From: Planctomycetota bacterium
GTDB lineage: Bacteria; Planctomycetota; Planctomycetia; Pirellulales; Lacipirellulaceae
Length of the DNA stretch: 64,000 nt
Assembly (NCBI GenBank): GCA_024278955.1
Contig: JAJRSE010000124.1
Coordinates: 1 to 64,000 of the forward strand
Reading direction: 5' to 3'
The position numbers and the translations under genes were made by a program. The notes under the pieces are model-generated. The model ran no database searches and was not told the origin of the DNA. It saw only the letters and a list, made by a program, of their open reading frames with translations. Each line of letters opens with the position of its first letter. Positions within the stretch are counted from its first letter, which is position 1. Below are positions 16,641 through 26,300 of this stretch, piece by piece.

Positions 16641-17810
16641 ATGAGCCTTGTTGCCCTTGGTTGTCTCTCGCTACTGGCGATCCTGGGCCACGGCTACCTC
16701 TGGATTGATGGGGTCAATCGTTTACATGCGTGGGCGGGGCCACGCGTTCTGATCGATTATCCAACATTCGCGGCCATACTGGCCTTTGTTGCCCTGCCCG
16801 GGCTGATTGCCTGGGATTGTTGGCAGCTCGGGTTGGGGTGGTCTTATTACGCTTGGTCTGCCCCCGGGTTCTTGCCTCAGTATTTCCTGTTTTGCGCAAT
16901 CTGGGGAGCCGCGAGACTCGTTCTTAGTCAGATCCAACGGCACCAAACCAACAATCCGAAAACGCTTCTTAGCTCGCGACAAGAAAAATCGAAGCTTGTC
17001 CCGCTATCCCCTCCCCTACCGGTCGCTGGCTTCACAACGCAAGTACTTGCTCGCCTACCTGGGAACGAATGCCTGCAAATCGTGGTCGATACCAAGCGTC
17101 TGGCAATCCCCAGGCTTCACCCGAATCATGGGGGGCTGAGGATTGCTCATATTACAGACCTTCATATGACCGGTCGCATCGAGAAACGCTGGTTCGAGGC
17201 GGTAGTCGAACAAGTCAATCAGCTCGAACCCGACGTCATCGCTATCACAGGCGATCTCCTCGAGAAAGAACCTTGTTGGCAGTGGCTCCCAGAAACCCTG
17301 GGGCGACTGCGGGCAAAATATGGCGTCTACTTCATCCTTGGGAACCACGACTTTTTTGTCGACACCCGCCGTACGAAAAAAATCCTCGTCGACGAGGGCC
17401 TCATCTATGTCTGCGGAAGCTGGGTCTCGGCAGAGTGGAATGGTGCGGCGGTCGCAATCGCAGGCAACGAACGTCCGTGGGGAAAAGACGAGTTTGACAA
17501 AAAAGAAACTCCCCCGCGCGGAGCCAAACAGTTGCCGCTCAAGCTTGTTTTGGCACACTCGCCCGACCAATTTGCTTGGGCGTGTCAACAAGATGCCAAC
17601 TTGGTGCTGGCGGGGCATACCCATGGAGGACAGATTCGCTTCCCCTTGCTGGGCGCAGTTGCTTGCCCAAGCCTTCACGGCACCCGCTATGCTTGCGGAG
17701 CATTTCGTTCAGGTGAAACCGTGATGCACGTCTCGCGAGGCATCTCGGGCGAGCGAGCGATTCGCTGGAATTGCCCGCCAGAAATCGCATTGCTCGAACT
17801 AGTGCTTTGA
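16641..17810 (+). CDS. Membrane-anchored metallophosphoesterase (YkuE/YaeI-like)
   Basis: About 389 residues; the ATG at 16641 is preferred over a TTG three codons upstream. Hydrophobic segments at the N-terminus (MSLVALGCLSLLAILGHGYL, TFAAILAFVALPGLIAW, FLPQYFLFCAIWGAARLVL) precede a calcineurin-like phosphoesterase domain. Its motifs: RIAHITDLHMTG, DVIAITGDLLE, ILGNHDFF, ahead of LVLAHSPDQF and LAGHTHGGQIRFP. These Asp/His/Asn residues bind the dinuclear metal site. YkuE/YaeI-type enzymes have been linked to lipid or UDP-sugar-lipid phosphoester cleavage; the substrate here is unknown. The gene follows the PAS/GAF gene by 40 nt, perhaps in one operon. The last codons and stop (CTAGTGCTTTGA, 17799-17810) equal the terminal 12 nt of the 6413 MITE. 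Confidence 0.88.
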   Translation: MSLVALGCLSLLAILGHGYLWIDGVNRLHAWAGPRVLIDYPTFAAILAFVALPGLIAWDCWQLGLGWSYYAWSAPGFLPQYFLFCAIWGAARLVLSQIQRHQTNNPKTLLSSRQEKSKLVPLSPPLPVAGFTTQVLARLPGNECLQIVVDTKRLAIPRLHPNHGGLRIAHITDLHMTGRIEKRWFEAVVEQVNQLEPDVIAITGDLLEKEPCWQWLPETLGRLRAKYGVYFILGNHDFFVDTRRTKKILVDEGLIYVCGSWVSAEWNGAAVAIAGNERPWGKDEFDKKETPPRGAKQLPLKLVLAHSPDQFAWACQQDANLVLAGHTHGGQIRFPLLGAVACPSLHGTRYACGAFRSGETVMHVSRGISGERAIRWNCPPEIALLELVL

Positions 17811-17819
17811 AGAAAGAAT

Positions 17820-17876
17820 AAACACGGAGGCACAGAGAACACTGAAAAACTCCGTGTCCTCTGTGCCTCCGTGTTT
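17820..17876. repeat. Perfect 18-bp inverted repeat after the metallophosphoesterase gene
   Basis: AAACACGGAGGCACAGAG (17820-17837) is exactly complementary to CTCTGTGCCTCCGTGTTT (17859-17876), around a 21-nt loop. The hairpin lies 9 nt after the stop codon and could terminate or stabilise the transcript. CACGGAGGCACAGAG-type palindromes are a common intergenic repeat in many bacteria. Confidence 0.8.
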
Positions 17877-17959
17877 CAATTTCTTTTAATCCGCCGCAAA
17901 TAGTCAAACTGTTTGAAGAGTGCCCCGATTTTAACCGACGAACAAGATTCGACCGAATG

Positions 17960-17987
17960 ATCCCGTCCATCCTGTTTTATCCTGTCA
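17960..17987 (+). repeat. Solitary terminal repeat of the GxxExxY-type element
   Basis: Matches the reverse complement of the left end of the 21781-22260 element in 27 of 28 positions (ATCC(C/T)GTCCATCCTGTT then TTATCCTGTCA). No trace of the gene or the other end is present next to it, so it is a remnant or a solo insertion. Confidence 0.7.
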
Positions 17988-18038
17988 AAATAAACCGCTT
18001 TTAGGCAATTGTTTGACAAGGCCGTACCGAAGTGTCGA

Positions 18039-18773
18039 TCACACTTTCTCGATCTCAACGCAGATTCCGCCTGCTCGCATCACTTTATGTACGGGGGTGA
18101 ACCATAGCTCTTGCTTCCAGCGGAGGCCCAACTCTTCGCAAAGCTTTTTGAGTTCGGGACGATTGAAGGTACGACAATACCACAGCCGACTGGTCCAGGC
18201 ACCCGAAAAACTATCTTCGGTGGCAAGCAGCAACATACGGCCCCCCTTCGACAACACGCGAGCCATTTCTGCCAGGCCCGGTCGGGGATCGGGAAGATGT
18301 TCAAGCACGTAGCCGCAAGTGACGCCATCGAACGAGCCATCGGCAAAGGGGAGATGGGCAAGATCGGCGGCAACAAAATCGGGTCTTGTGCTTTTCAGTC
18401 GATTGCGTGCGCGGCGCAACATTTGGCTTGAAAGGTCGGTGCAGGTGACTTGGATATTCGGGTCGCCATATTTCAGCAAGTGGCTAGCGATCTGCCCCGC
18501 CCCGCTGCCGATGTCGAGAACCGAATTCATTCCCGTAAGATCAAATTTGCGAGTCTTGAAAAGCCGCTCGCCCAAAGGAATATGGAGCGAGACCATGCTA
18601 CTAACGGCAAGCAGGGCCCCCTTAGGCCCGCCGTAAACTCGCTTGACTTTCTTTCGATACTCATCGCTCGAAGCGGTGAGGATCATGTCGTTCTCGATGA
18701 GCCGATGGAGTACCTTTTTACGAGGCTTACGCTTGGTTCGCCGCGGTCTGGTTTTTTCTAGTGTCTCGTGCAT
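18039..18773 (-). CDS. Class I SAM-dependent methyltransferase
   Basis: About 244 residues from an ATG at 18773 (MHETLEKTRPRRTKRKPRKK); a longer frame reaches 18863 and would overlap the upstream VWA gene by 34 bp. A basic N-terminal stretch precedes a UbiE/Methyltransf_11-like fold: motif I SVLDIGSGAGQIASHLLKYG, acidic loop QVTCTDLSSQML, AADLAHLPFADGSFDGVTC and YVLEHLPDPRPGLAEMARVL, then GGRMLLLATEDSF. The substrate is unknown; the family covers quinones, lipids and small molecules. It follows the BatA-like gene closely, so it is probably the last gene of that operon. Confidence 0.85.
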   Translation of the reverse strand: MHETLEKTRPRRTKRKPRKKVLHRLIENDMILTASSDEYRKKVKRVYGGPKGALLAVSSMVSLHIPLGERLFKTRKFDLTGMNSVLDIGSGAGQIASHLLKYGDPNIQVTCTDLSSQMLRRARNRLKSTRPDFVAADLAHLPFADGSFDGVTCGYVLEHLPDPRPGLAEMARVLSKGGRMLLLATEDSFSGAWTSRLWYCRTFNRPELKKLCEELGLRWKQELWFTPVHKVMRAGGICVEIEKV

Positions 18774-18829
18774 GATGGCCTCTTCGCCTTCCGTAGATAA
18801 TTCGTCCCAGTACGCCAGAAGGCGACCCT

Positions 18830-20866
18830 CTAAATGTATACGCGCCGATTGTAGATATACCATTCAAATATGAGCACAACCAGTGCCCCTGCCAAAAGCA
18901 GCTTCCATAGCTCACGGCGCACAGGAGACGAGGGCGCCTGGGCCGCAACGTCGACATAACCAATAGAAAGCGAATCGACGACCTGAACCCCATCTTCGCC
19001 CTCTTGTTTTGAGCGAAGTTGAACGTCGCTTTCGTCGCGATCGAATAGATTTACGGCAAACCGCTTTTCTATTTGCCCCGCTACGTGGATTCGGTAGACC
19101 CCCAATTGGTCGGTTTCGTGAAATGCGAGACGTCCAGGCTTTTCGAGCTGCACTTCGCGGCGAGCCCCATCTGGCAGCTCAACCGTTAAGGTCTCTACCA
19201 GATTATTAATTCGCATCTCGACGGGCGAGTTGGGCTTGTTCGTCGAAATCGACGTACCGTCGCTACTGGTAAAATACTCAAGCACATTCAACCAAAAACT
19301 AGGAAAGCTATGCTTACGCGGCCAGTCGGTATTAAAGGTCCGTGTGCCGTCTTGCTCGAGACCTACTATCTCAAATCCTAAAACGGCGTCTTCGTATCGA
19401 TCACGCGGGGCAATCGAAAAAATCGGGCCTTTCGTCGAATCGATCAACACGCCTCCACCTAACGGAGGCTTGGTCCGCAGCGTGTCGACGATCTGTACGT
19501 TGCCCAACTCAAGAAGGTTCAGCAGCGGGTGGCTTCGCTCCCAATCGATGATCTGCGGGCCAAATACAATCTCACTATTTCCCTCGTTCTTCCACCGCTC
19601 CAGCGGCGGCAGACGTCCCACAAACAAAGTGTTGGCCATGGGCATAATTTTTGGCTGGCACTGGTCGAAGATAATCAAATCGTAAATATCCGACTGCAAT
19701 TGATCTTGGTATTCCGATTTTTCCAATTGCTCGGGAGAAATTTTTTCGACATTCGCCAGTCGGTTTGTTCGTTCAGTCGAAAGTGCCGATTCGAGTGTCA
19801 TGTTACCCGGCGTGACGAGCAAGACGCGCGCATCGCGGCGATTTTCAAGCACCGCAAAAGCTTCGTTATCGAGAGGCAACGAATCTTGAAACTCACTTGG
19901 AATATCAAGCTTGACTCGCAACTCGCCCTCGGCTCCTCCGAGGAGTGCAAACGTCACACTCGCCACCTCGCCTGCTGGTACTTCCAGCTCGGCTGCGTCG
20001 ACCAAGCCCCCGTTGAGCGTAAGTTCAACAATTACCTTTTGAGGCTGCTCGCTCAAGTTCGACACTTGAACAAAAGCTTGTCGTTGGTCGGGACGCTCGT
20101 CGCCGCGGCGCGTGTTAAATGCCGTGATCGCCATGTTCCTGGTATGAAAGCTGCCAATGGGCAAGTACAAAGGTTGCAGTTTGCCGAGAGAAAATCCTTC
20201 GACTCCTCGAAATCGCCCATCGCTAAGAATATAAAGTTCCACGCCTTGGTCCGCATTCTCGGCAACTTCAAATTCGCCCGCTTCGGTAAGTAAACGCCGA
20301 GGATTAGCAAAACCATCGGCCAGTTCGAGGGCGCCGGTCAAATTGGTTCGACCCGCGGTCGGCTCAATCCGCTTGAGCGACTCTCGAAGCAATCGCCGAT
20401 TGTTGGTGAACTCCTGCACTACCTCTGCCTGCTCAGCAAACGCGATGATCATGGCCGACTTGTCTGAGTCGAGTTGATCGATGAGCTCCGCAACACGTTG
20501 CTTTGCCTCTTCCAACCGCGACTCGCCGCTCTTGGTGTCGGTAGCCGACATGCTTGCCGATTTATCAATCAGAAACATAAATCGCTGGCCTTCGAGGGCC
20601 TGCCCCTGCCAGCCCGGTCGCAAGAGCGCCAACATCGCCAGGAAAACGAGCAACAGTTGGAGCAACAGAAGCAAGCTCTTACGTAGCCGTTGCCAGAGGC
20701 TGTTGACGTGGAGATCTTCGATCACCCGATGCCATAGATAAGTGCTCGGCACTTCGACCGGCTGGCGCTTAAGCTTCAGGAAGTACAGCGCAAAGATCCC
20801 TAACGGAACCATTCCTAGCAGCAACCAGCTGGTAGGGCCTAACGTATTGCGGAATAACGGTTCCAT
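18830..20866 (-). CDS. BatA-like membrane protein with a von Willebrand A domain
   Basis: About 678 residues from the ATG at 20866 (MEPLFRNTLGPTSWLLLGMV); the reading frame stays open 204 nt further upstream, across the DUF58 stop, without coding character. Features: N-terminal membrane helices (SWLLLGMVPLGIFALYFLKL, then SLLLLLQLLLVFLAMLALLR); a VWA domain with the MIDAS-like DKSASMS (D-x-S-x-S) and TNLTGALELADG; long periplasmic beta-rich regions; a last helix near the C-terminus (WKLLLAGALVVLIFEWYIYN). This fits the BatA (aerotolerance) N-terminal/VWA architecture. Start is 5 nt after the DUF58 stop, so the two are coupled. The family is thought to work with MoxR ATPases and DUF58 proteins on envelope proteins; function here is inferred. 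Confidence 0.85.
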   Translation of the reverse strand: MEPLFRNTLGPTSWLLLGMVPLGIFALYFLKLKRQPVEVPSTYLWHRVIEDLHVNSLWQRLRKSLLLLLQLLLVFLAMLALLRPGWQGQALEGQRFMFLIDKSASMSATDTKSGESRLEEAKQRVAELIDQLDSDKSAMIIAFAEQAEVVQEFTNNRRLLRESLKRIEPTAGRTNLTGALELADGFANPRRLLTEAGEFEVAENADQGVELYILSDGRFRGVEGFSLGKLQPLYLPIGSFHTRNMAITAFNTRRGDERPDQRQAFVQVSNLSEQPQKVIVELTLNGGLVDAAELEVPAGEVASVTFALLGGAEGELRVKLDIPSEFQDSLPLDNEAFAVLENRRDARVLLVTPGNMTLESALSTERTNRLANVEKISPEQLEKSEYQDQLQSDIYDLIIFDQCQPKIMPMANTLFVGRLPPLERWKNEGNSEIVFGPQIIDWERSHPLLNLLELGNVQIVDTLRTKPPLGGGVLIDSTKGPIFSIAPRDRYEDAVLGFEIVGLEQDGTRTFNTDWPRKHSFPSFWLNVLEYFTSSDGTSISTNKPNSPVEMRINNLVETLTVELPDGARREVQLEKPGRLAFHETDQLGVYRIHVAGQIEKRFAVNLFDRDESDVQLRSKQEGEDGVQVVDSLSIGYVDVAAQAPSSPVRRELWKLLLAGALVVLIFEWYIYNRRVYI

Positions 20867-20871
20867 AGAAG

Positions 20872-21765
20872 TTAGCGAACAAGCCCTCGTCGTCGGAGAT
20901 GCCGGGCGATGAGTTCCTCGACCGGCATCCGGTTGTTGGCAAGCATGTAGTGCATTCCTCGGCGGGTGCAAAATTCTTGGGCGCCCTGGGTAAAGGCATT
21001 CAACGTCTGTTGATAACGGCTTAGTAACGGCGCGCTGACGGTAATTTCTGCCACGTCGGCATCTTCGCAATCCACCAGCTTGAGATCGCCCTTCACATCG
21101 GGCTCAAGCTCTTCCTGGGAAAGGACTTGAATGACAAAACAATCGACCTGATGCGAAACAAAATACCGCAAGGCCGATTCGTAACCCGCTTTATCCATCA
21201 AATCGCTGATAAAAACCACGACACCACGGCCACGGTTGCGAAGACAAAAGTTTTTCACCCCTTCCGAAAGCGAAGTCGTTTCGTCTGGCTGAATCGCACT
21301 GACATGCTGTAGCAATCGCCACATACTTGCCCTGCCTCGCAGGATAGGGCTACGCTCCCCCGGCCCCTGCCCTAGGGTTTCGATGCGAACTCGGTCGGCT
21401 CGAACCAAGCCGATAAATCCCAACGCAGCGGCCAGTTGTTTGGCATATTCGAGTTTCGTCGGCTCGCCAAAGTCCATCGACATGCTTGCATCGATCAAGG
21501 TATAAAAATGCAAATCTTCTTCTTCCGTGAAGAGCTTGATGATCAGCTTATCGAGCCGCGCGTAAAGGTTCCAGTCGAGCTGCCGAAGATCGTCGCCTGC
21601 GACATAGTTACGAAAGTCAGCAAACTCGACGCTCTGCCCCTTGCGCTTACTCCGCCGCTCGCCCTTCATACGCCCACGAAAGACCTTGCGCGTCACAAGC
21701 TCAAGCCGCTCAAGCTGCGCAAGCAACTCAGGAGACAACAACGGTGATTCTCTTACGTCTGACAC
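20872..21765 (-). CDS. DUF58 protein
   Basis: 297 residues from a GTG at 21765, with AAAGGA about 8 nt upstream on the minus strand. The signature VEFADFRNYVAGDDLRQLDW, then NLYARLDKLIIKLFTEEEDL, followed by TLIDASMSMDFGEPTKLEYA, is characteristic of DUF58 proteins, which carry a VWA-like fold (here the last motif is D-A-S-M-S). It is transcribed after the MoxR ATPase gene and directly before the BatA-like gene, as in the widespread MoxR-DUF58-VWA clusters. The Shine-Dalgarno lies just after the edge of the inserted element at 21781, so its own translation signals are intact. Confidence 0.9.
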   Translation of the reverse strand: MSDVRESPLLSPELLAQLERLELVTRKVFRGRMKGERRSKRKGQSVEFADFRNYVAGDDLRQLDWNLYARLDKLIIKLFTEEEDLHFYTLIDASMSMDFGEPTKLEYAKQLAAALGFIGLVRADRVRIETLGQGPGERSPILRGRASMWRLLQHVSAIQPDETTSLSEGVKNFCLRNRGRGVVVFISDLMDKAGYESALRYFVSHQVDCFVIQVLSQEELEPDVKGDLKLVDCEDADVAEITVSAPLLSRYQQTLNAFTQGAQEFCTRRGMHYMLANNRMPVEELIARHLRRRGLVR

Positions 21766-21780
21766 ACGAGTTCCTTTTTC

Positions 21781-22260
21781 TGACAGGATAAAACAGGATG
21801 GACAGGATTAGTGAAATTTCGCTAGTCGGTCATCTAGATTTTTCAGTCTCCGTTTTACTTCCACTTTCGTTTCAGCAAAATTCAAAAAGTAGCCCTACCG
21901 GCTTGCCCGTGGCAAACCAGATAATTTACCAGTTGTACTTCATGGGCTATCACAATTTGTCGAACTGATTTCAGTTCGACAATAACAACGTCTTCCACGA
22001 CGAGGTCTGTAACAAACTGTCCAACCACTTGGTCTTCGTAGTAAACAGCGATTGGTTTCTGTGACTCCACCTGGAGCCCAAGTTTTTGCAATTCAATTAA
22101 CAAGCACTTTTCATACACGGACTCCAAAAAGCCAAATCTCATTACATTATGCACGCGGTAGGCACACCCGATAATCTTTTCTGTCAGTTCTTGATACGGC
22201 ATAGCTAGCTGCTCCAACACCAGAATGAACTACATCCTGTTTATCCTGTTCATCCTGTCA
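21781..22260 (-). mobile_element. 480-bp GxxExxY element with terminal inverted repeats of ACAGGAT units
   Basis: Both ends start TGACAGGAT and continue in ACAGGAT-type units spaced about 10 bp apart for 27-28 bp (left TGACAGGATAAAACAGGATG, right reverse complement TGACAGGATGAACAGGATAA). Between them lies a decayed GxxExxY gene. Removing 21781-22260 would leave about 35 bp between moxR and the DUF58 Shine-Dalgarno. No obvious target duplication is seen. A single end copy sits at 17960. Similar ATCCTGT repeats around GxxExxY genes are familiar to me from other bacteria, but I cannot cite a source. Confidence 0.75.
21808..22220 (-). pseudogene. GxxExxY protein gene, broken by two +1 frameshifts
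   Basis: The intact start reads through the namesake motif GFLESVYEKCL and DLVVEDVVIVELKSV, then QLVNYLV. Deleting one T in CTGGTTTGCC restores VATGKPVGLL. Deleting another T in CTACTTTTTGAA restores LLNFAETKVEVKRRLKNLDD and LAKFH, ending at a stop at 21808. The encoded ORF as is stops at 21882 after about 112 residues. The family resembles small PDDEXK-like proteins found in many copies in planctomycetes and is often linked with repeats; its function is not established. Confidence 0.8.
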
Positions 22261-22279
22261 AAATCCTTTCCCCTGTTTC

Positions 22280-23296
22280 CTAAGCTACTTTTACATCGTC
22301 GCTTTTCTCTGGTACTTTCTTAACGATCTCTTTCAGCACTTGATCTGGTTCAATGCCTTCGGCTTCGGCTTCAAAGTTGAGGATAACCCGATGTCGAAGC
22401 GATGGCAAAAAGACGCTTCGGATGTCTTCAAAGCTGACGTTGTATCGGCCCGAAAGCAGGGCACGTACTTTTGCCGCTAAAGTGATCGTCTGCGCGCCGC
22501 GGGGACTGCTGCCCCAACGCAAAAACTTATTGGCTGCCTCAACTGAAAATTCTCCCTCGGGATGCGTTGCCAGAGTAAGCCGAACAAGATAATCCTGAAC
22601 ATGCGGGGCAATAATCACTTCGCGAATTAGCTTCTGCCATTTTACAATCTCGGTACCGTCCATCACCTTTTTCGGATCGATGGTCACGCCGCGAGTCGTA
22701 CGATCGATGATCTCGGTAAGATCTTTGCGACTAGAATATCCAACGACCAGCTTAAAAAAGAAACGATCGAGCTGCGCTTCAGGCAACGGGTAAGTGCCTT
22801 CTTGCTCCAAAGGGTTTTGCGTGGCCATCACAAAGAAGGGTTCTTTAAGCTTAAACACTTTGCCGGCAATACTGACGCTATGTTCTTGCATCGCTTCGAG
22901 CATTGCCGACTGGGTCTTGGGCGTCGCGCGATTGATTTCGTCGGCCAGACAAATCTGCGTAAAGATCGGGCCTTTCTGAAACTCGAACGTCCGCTTCCCC
23001 TCTGGCGTTTCGACCACCATGTTCGTGCCAAGAATATCAGCAGGCATCAGGTCCGGGGTAAATTGAATTCGCGAAAAATCAAGGTCAAGCGTTTGTGCCA
23101 ACGTGCGAACAAGCAGCGTTTTCCCAAGCCCAGGCACACCTTCGAGCAAACAATGCCCACCCACAAAGAGACAAGTCAACACCCCATGGACAATATCGTT
23201 GTGCCCAACAATCACTCGCCCGATTTCTTCGCGGACCTCTTTGTAACGGGCCGCAAATTCCTGGGCCCGTTGTTCGATCGACTCGGTGCTGCTCAT
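22280..23296 (-). CDS. MoxR-family AAA+ ATPase
   Basis: About 338 residues from the ATG at 23296 (MSSTESIEQRAQEFAARYKE); a start at 23341 is rejected. Motifs: Walker A GVPGLGKTLLVRTLAQ, Walker B region CLADEINRATPKTQSAMLEA, sensor MATQNPLEQEGTYPLPEAQL, and the C-terminal lid WGSSPRGAQTITLAAKVRAL, which is typical of MoxR. MoxR proteins are chaperone-like ATPases that act on VWA-domain partners. Here it lies between a large VWA protein gene and the DUF58/BatA genes, with about 80 nt to the former and an inserted element to the latter. Overall one operon, with the element as the only break. Confidence 0.95.
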   Translation of the reverse strand: MSSTESIEQRAQEFAARYKEVREEIGRVIVGHNDIVHGVLTCLFVGGHCLLEGVPGLGKTLLVRTLAQTLDLDFSRIQFTPDLMPADILGTNMVVETPEGKRTFEFQKGPIFTQICLADEINRATPKTQSAMLEAMQEHSVSIAGKVFKLKEPFFVMATQNPLEQEGTYPLPEAQLDRFFFKLVVGYSSRKDLTEIIDRTTRGVTIDPKKVMDGTEIVKWQKLIREVIIAPHVQDYLVRLTLATHPEGEFSVEAANKFLRWGSSPRGAQTITLAAKVRALLSGRYNVSFEDIRSVFLPSLRHRVILNFEAEAEGIEPDQVLKEIVKKVPEKSDDVKVA

Positions 23297-23376
23297 GGTG
23301 GCTCTCTTTCTGCTAACGGTTGGTTCGCTTGTTGGCTGCAACTTCGGCGATTTGCCGGATCGCGACGATTCTACTA

Positions 23377-26300
23377 TTAACGGTTTCTCTCATCCTTGTT
23401 TCCATCTTTGCGATCTTCCCATACTCGTTTCTTTGCTTTGAGAAGTCGCTCGGTGTAAGACTCTTCGACCGGCGATTCTTCCGGTTGGGCTTTTGGGGGC
23501 TGCGGGCGAGGCTTAGTCGAAGTCGAGGTCGCTGTTGACGCGGCGAGGTCGATTGCCTGGGAATCGTCCACCCGATCGGCAGAACCTTCAAACCGGGCGG
23601 CTGTGCGTCGGCTTTCTATTTGCTCGCGAAGCTCCCGTTTTCGACTTTGAAGCCGACTCATCGTCTCAGGAACCGGGGCCTCGTGCTGACGGCCTAGCAC
23701 CTTGTTACGTAGCTTTGCAAACAGCGGCGGTACCCAGAGAAAATTCACCTGCACGCGACGAACAAAAACGTCAGCTAAGAACAAACAATTTCCTATCAAA
23801 ATCAACCAAGGCCAAATCGATTGATTTGAAACCGCAGGTTCAAGATCTCGGCGGAAAGGATTCGACACCGCCGCCCCCTCGGGCTGGCTCGGGTCGAGCC
23901 CCAACTCGACAAGCTCGCCCGCTGGGCCTCCCTTGGCTTTCAACTCGGCGAGCGAACGCAGCAATGCCATGTTCGTCTCGTTCACACGGTACTCGGCCGA
24001 ATATCCTACGTTCACCCCGCTGCGAATCGGCGCTCTTCCGGCCCCCGTATTTGCAACAATCATATAGCTCCCCGCCACTTCCGAATCGAATTGGCCCACA
24101 TATCGCCCGGGAGCCGTTTGTTCTATGCGTAGCGGAATAGACGTCATGTCGGGCGTGACAACCGTCCCTGCGATCGAAAGATCGTTCAAAAATTGATCGT
24201 CTTGATCGAGCGCAGTAATAATGACCTGAGTCTTGCCTTCGCGTACGTCGGTCGCGATCGTGAAATTGTCCAAATCGTCGGTCGGCCGCATCGACCAGCG
24301 GACCATTTGGCTAAACAACTTGTCGTAGTTATCCCATTGCGCCCAGGAGTTGGCCCATCGCTGCCCGGCGTCCGTCGTCAAGGCCACCGCCTTGCCCGCG
24401 CCGTAAGTCCAAGTAGCAAGCACGGTTGCATTTTTCTCGTCCACCGGTTTGGGCGAACGCAACAAAATTTCGACCAGCGGATTCTCTTTGACCGAAGTCA
24501 ATACAAAGCCACTGATCGGCGGGATGCCCCCTTCCATTCCTTGCAAAATCTCGTGCTGCGAAACAATACGAGGCTGTACCGCTGGCTTCGGCTCGTAAAC
24601 CAGCGGACGGGCGATCCGCCGAGCCTCTCGCTGATAGATACGCGGCAACGCCTTGGCGCTTTTGACCGCGTAGTACTTGCCGCCCGTAGCGGCTGCGATT
24701 CTCTGCATTTCTTGACTGCCGAGCCTACCATGCGAACCAACCGCGACGGTGCTAACTTTGACTCCTTGCTTCTTCAAGCTATTGATGGTCGCCGTGGTCG
24801 AGGGCGTCGGATCGCCATCGCTGATGATAATCATATGCTTCACGGCCGCATCCTTGAGCCCGAGAAAACCTTGAGCGGCCATTTTTAGGGCCGGGTCGAA
24901 AGCTGGCATATCGCCGATCGACATTCGATCAACCCGCGACATCATCATCTTACGGTTGGGCCCGGTACGCAGTATTCCGCCTTTCGATTGCCCCCAAAGC
25001 CACTGGTCCGAACCGTTCCACTGGATCAAACCGCAGTAATCGCGGCTGCCGAGAATTTTGATCGATTCGATCGCGATTCGCTTTTGCCAATAGTTGCCAC
25101 GGGGCATTTCGCCGGCGTGCATCATGAGAACCAGCGCCCCGACCGGCGTGACCTTGGCATTCTTGATCTCGAAGTTCACGGGCATCGCTTTTTCGAGTTC
25201 GGTATTGGTCCAACCGCCTGCGCCAAAAGTGTCGGGGCCGCCGAGCATAATCAAACCACAGCCCATCTCGCGGGTGTTGCGTTCGAGCATACTGATCTGG
25301 TCGTCCGAAAAACTGCTGACATTGTCGGCATCGGTGCCCGTGCTGCGAGAGACGTTAGCAAGGATTATCGAATCGTAGCGTTGCAGTTCGGCCAGCGAAG
25401 TGAACAGACGATCGCTAGGCGTAACCGTCACGGCGATGTCTTCCTTCCGGAGTCGTTCGACAAGATAGTCAGCTTCGCCCTGTTTATCCCAATTTTCGAT
25501 CAGCAGCACATGGCCCTTTCCCCGGACGTGCGTAAAAGCCGAGGCCTTGTTGTTTTGTGTCATCCCATCGTCGGCCGTGGCGTTGGGAGAAAAATGAGCC
25601 TCGTAGGTATAAAAATCGGGGTCGTCGATCTCTTCGGAAATGGTAAAGACACGTTTGCCCGGCGGTACGTCAACGTCTTGTTCGACGATCGTCTCTTCAC
25701 GTTGGCCCGATTTGCGAACGATGCGAAGCTTCCCGGGCACCGTCTTGCCCAAGTCTTCTGGAGAGTCGTTGCGAAGCACGACACGCATTTCAAACGGCTG
25801 CCCCTTCCGAGCCCCGGCAGGGACGTCAATTTTTTCAACTGCCACTTCGCTACGTGCCGAAAGCATGACCGGCACGACATCAATACTTACCCCGGTCGCA
25901 GCAGCGGCACGCGCACCGCGACGTGCGTCGCCCTGGTTCTGGTTGCCATCGGTGATAAGGACAATGCGTTTAGCCGCGTCGAACGGAAACATCGCTTTGG
26001 CACGTTGAATCGCCAGGGCCAAGTCGGTGTATTCGGGATCGAGTACCGTTTCGATTTGCGGGTTGAGCGGAATGCTGACATTTACAAGCGGGATTTCGAC
26101 TCCTGCATCACGGCCAAACACGATCACCGCATAACGATCTTTGTGGGCGGCGTCGTGATGCTGTTCGATCGAATCATTCACATAATCGACCATCGACTGC
26201 CGTTGGTCGACCGGAATGCTGAGCGACTGGTCGAGCAAGTAGATTACCGTTAACTGATCGCTTCGCCGCTGAATCTGCACGTCGGCCAACGCAAAAACGA

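Noticed and set aside
18773-18863. Longer N-terminus of the methyltransferase
   Set aside because: It would overlap the VWA gene and adds residues without methyltransferase character; an ATG with a better Shine-Dalgarno lies at 18773.
24988-26253. 421-codon open frame opposite the large VWA gene
   Set aside because: No start signal, no family features; the minus strand is clearly coding.
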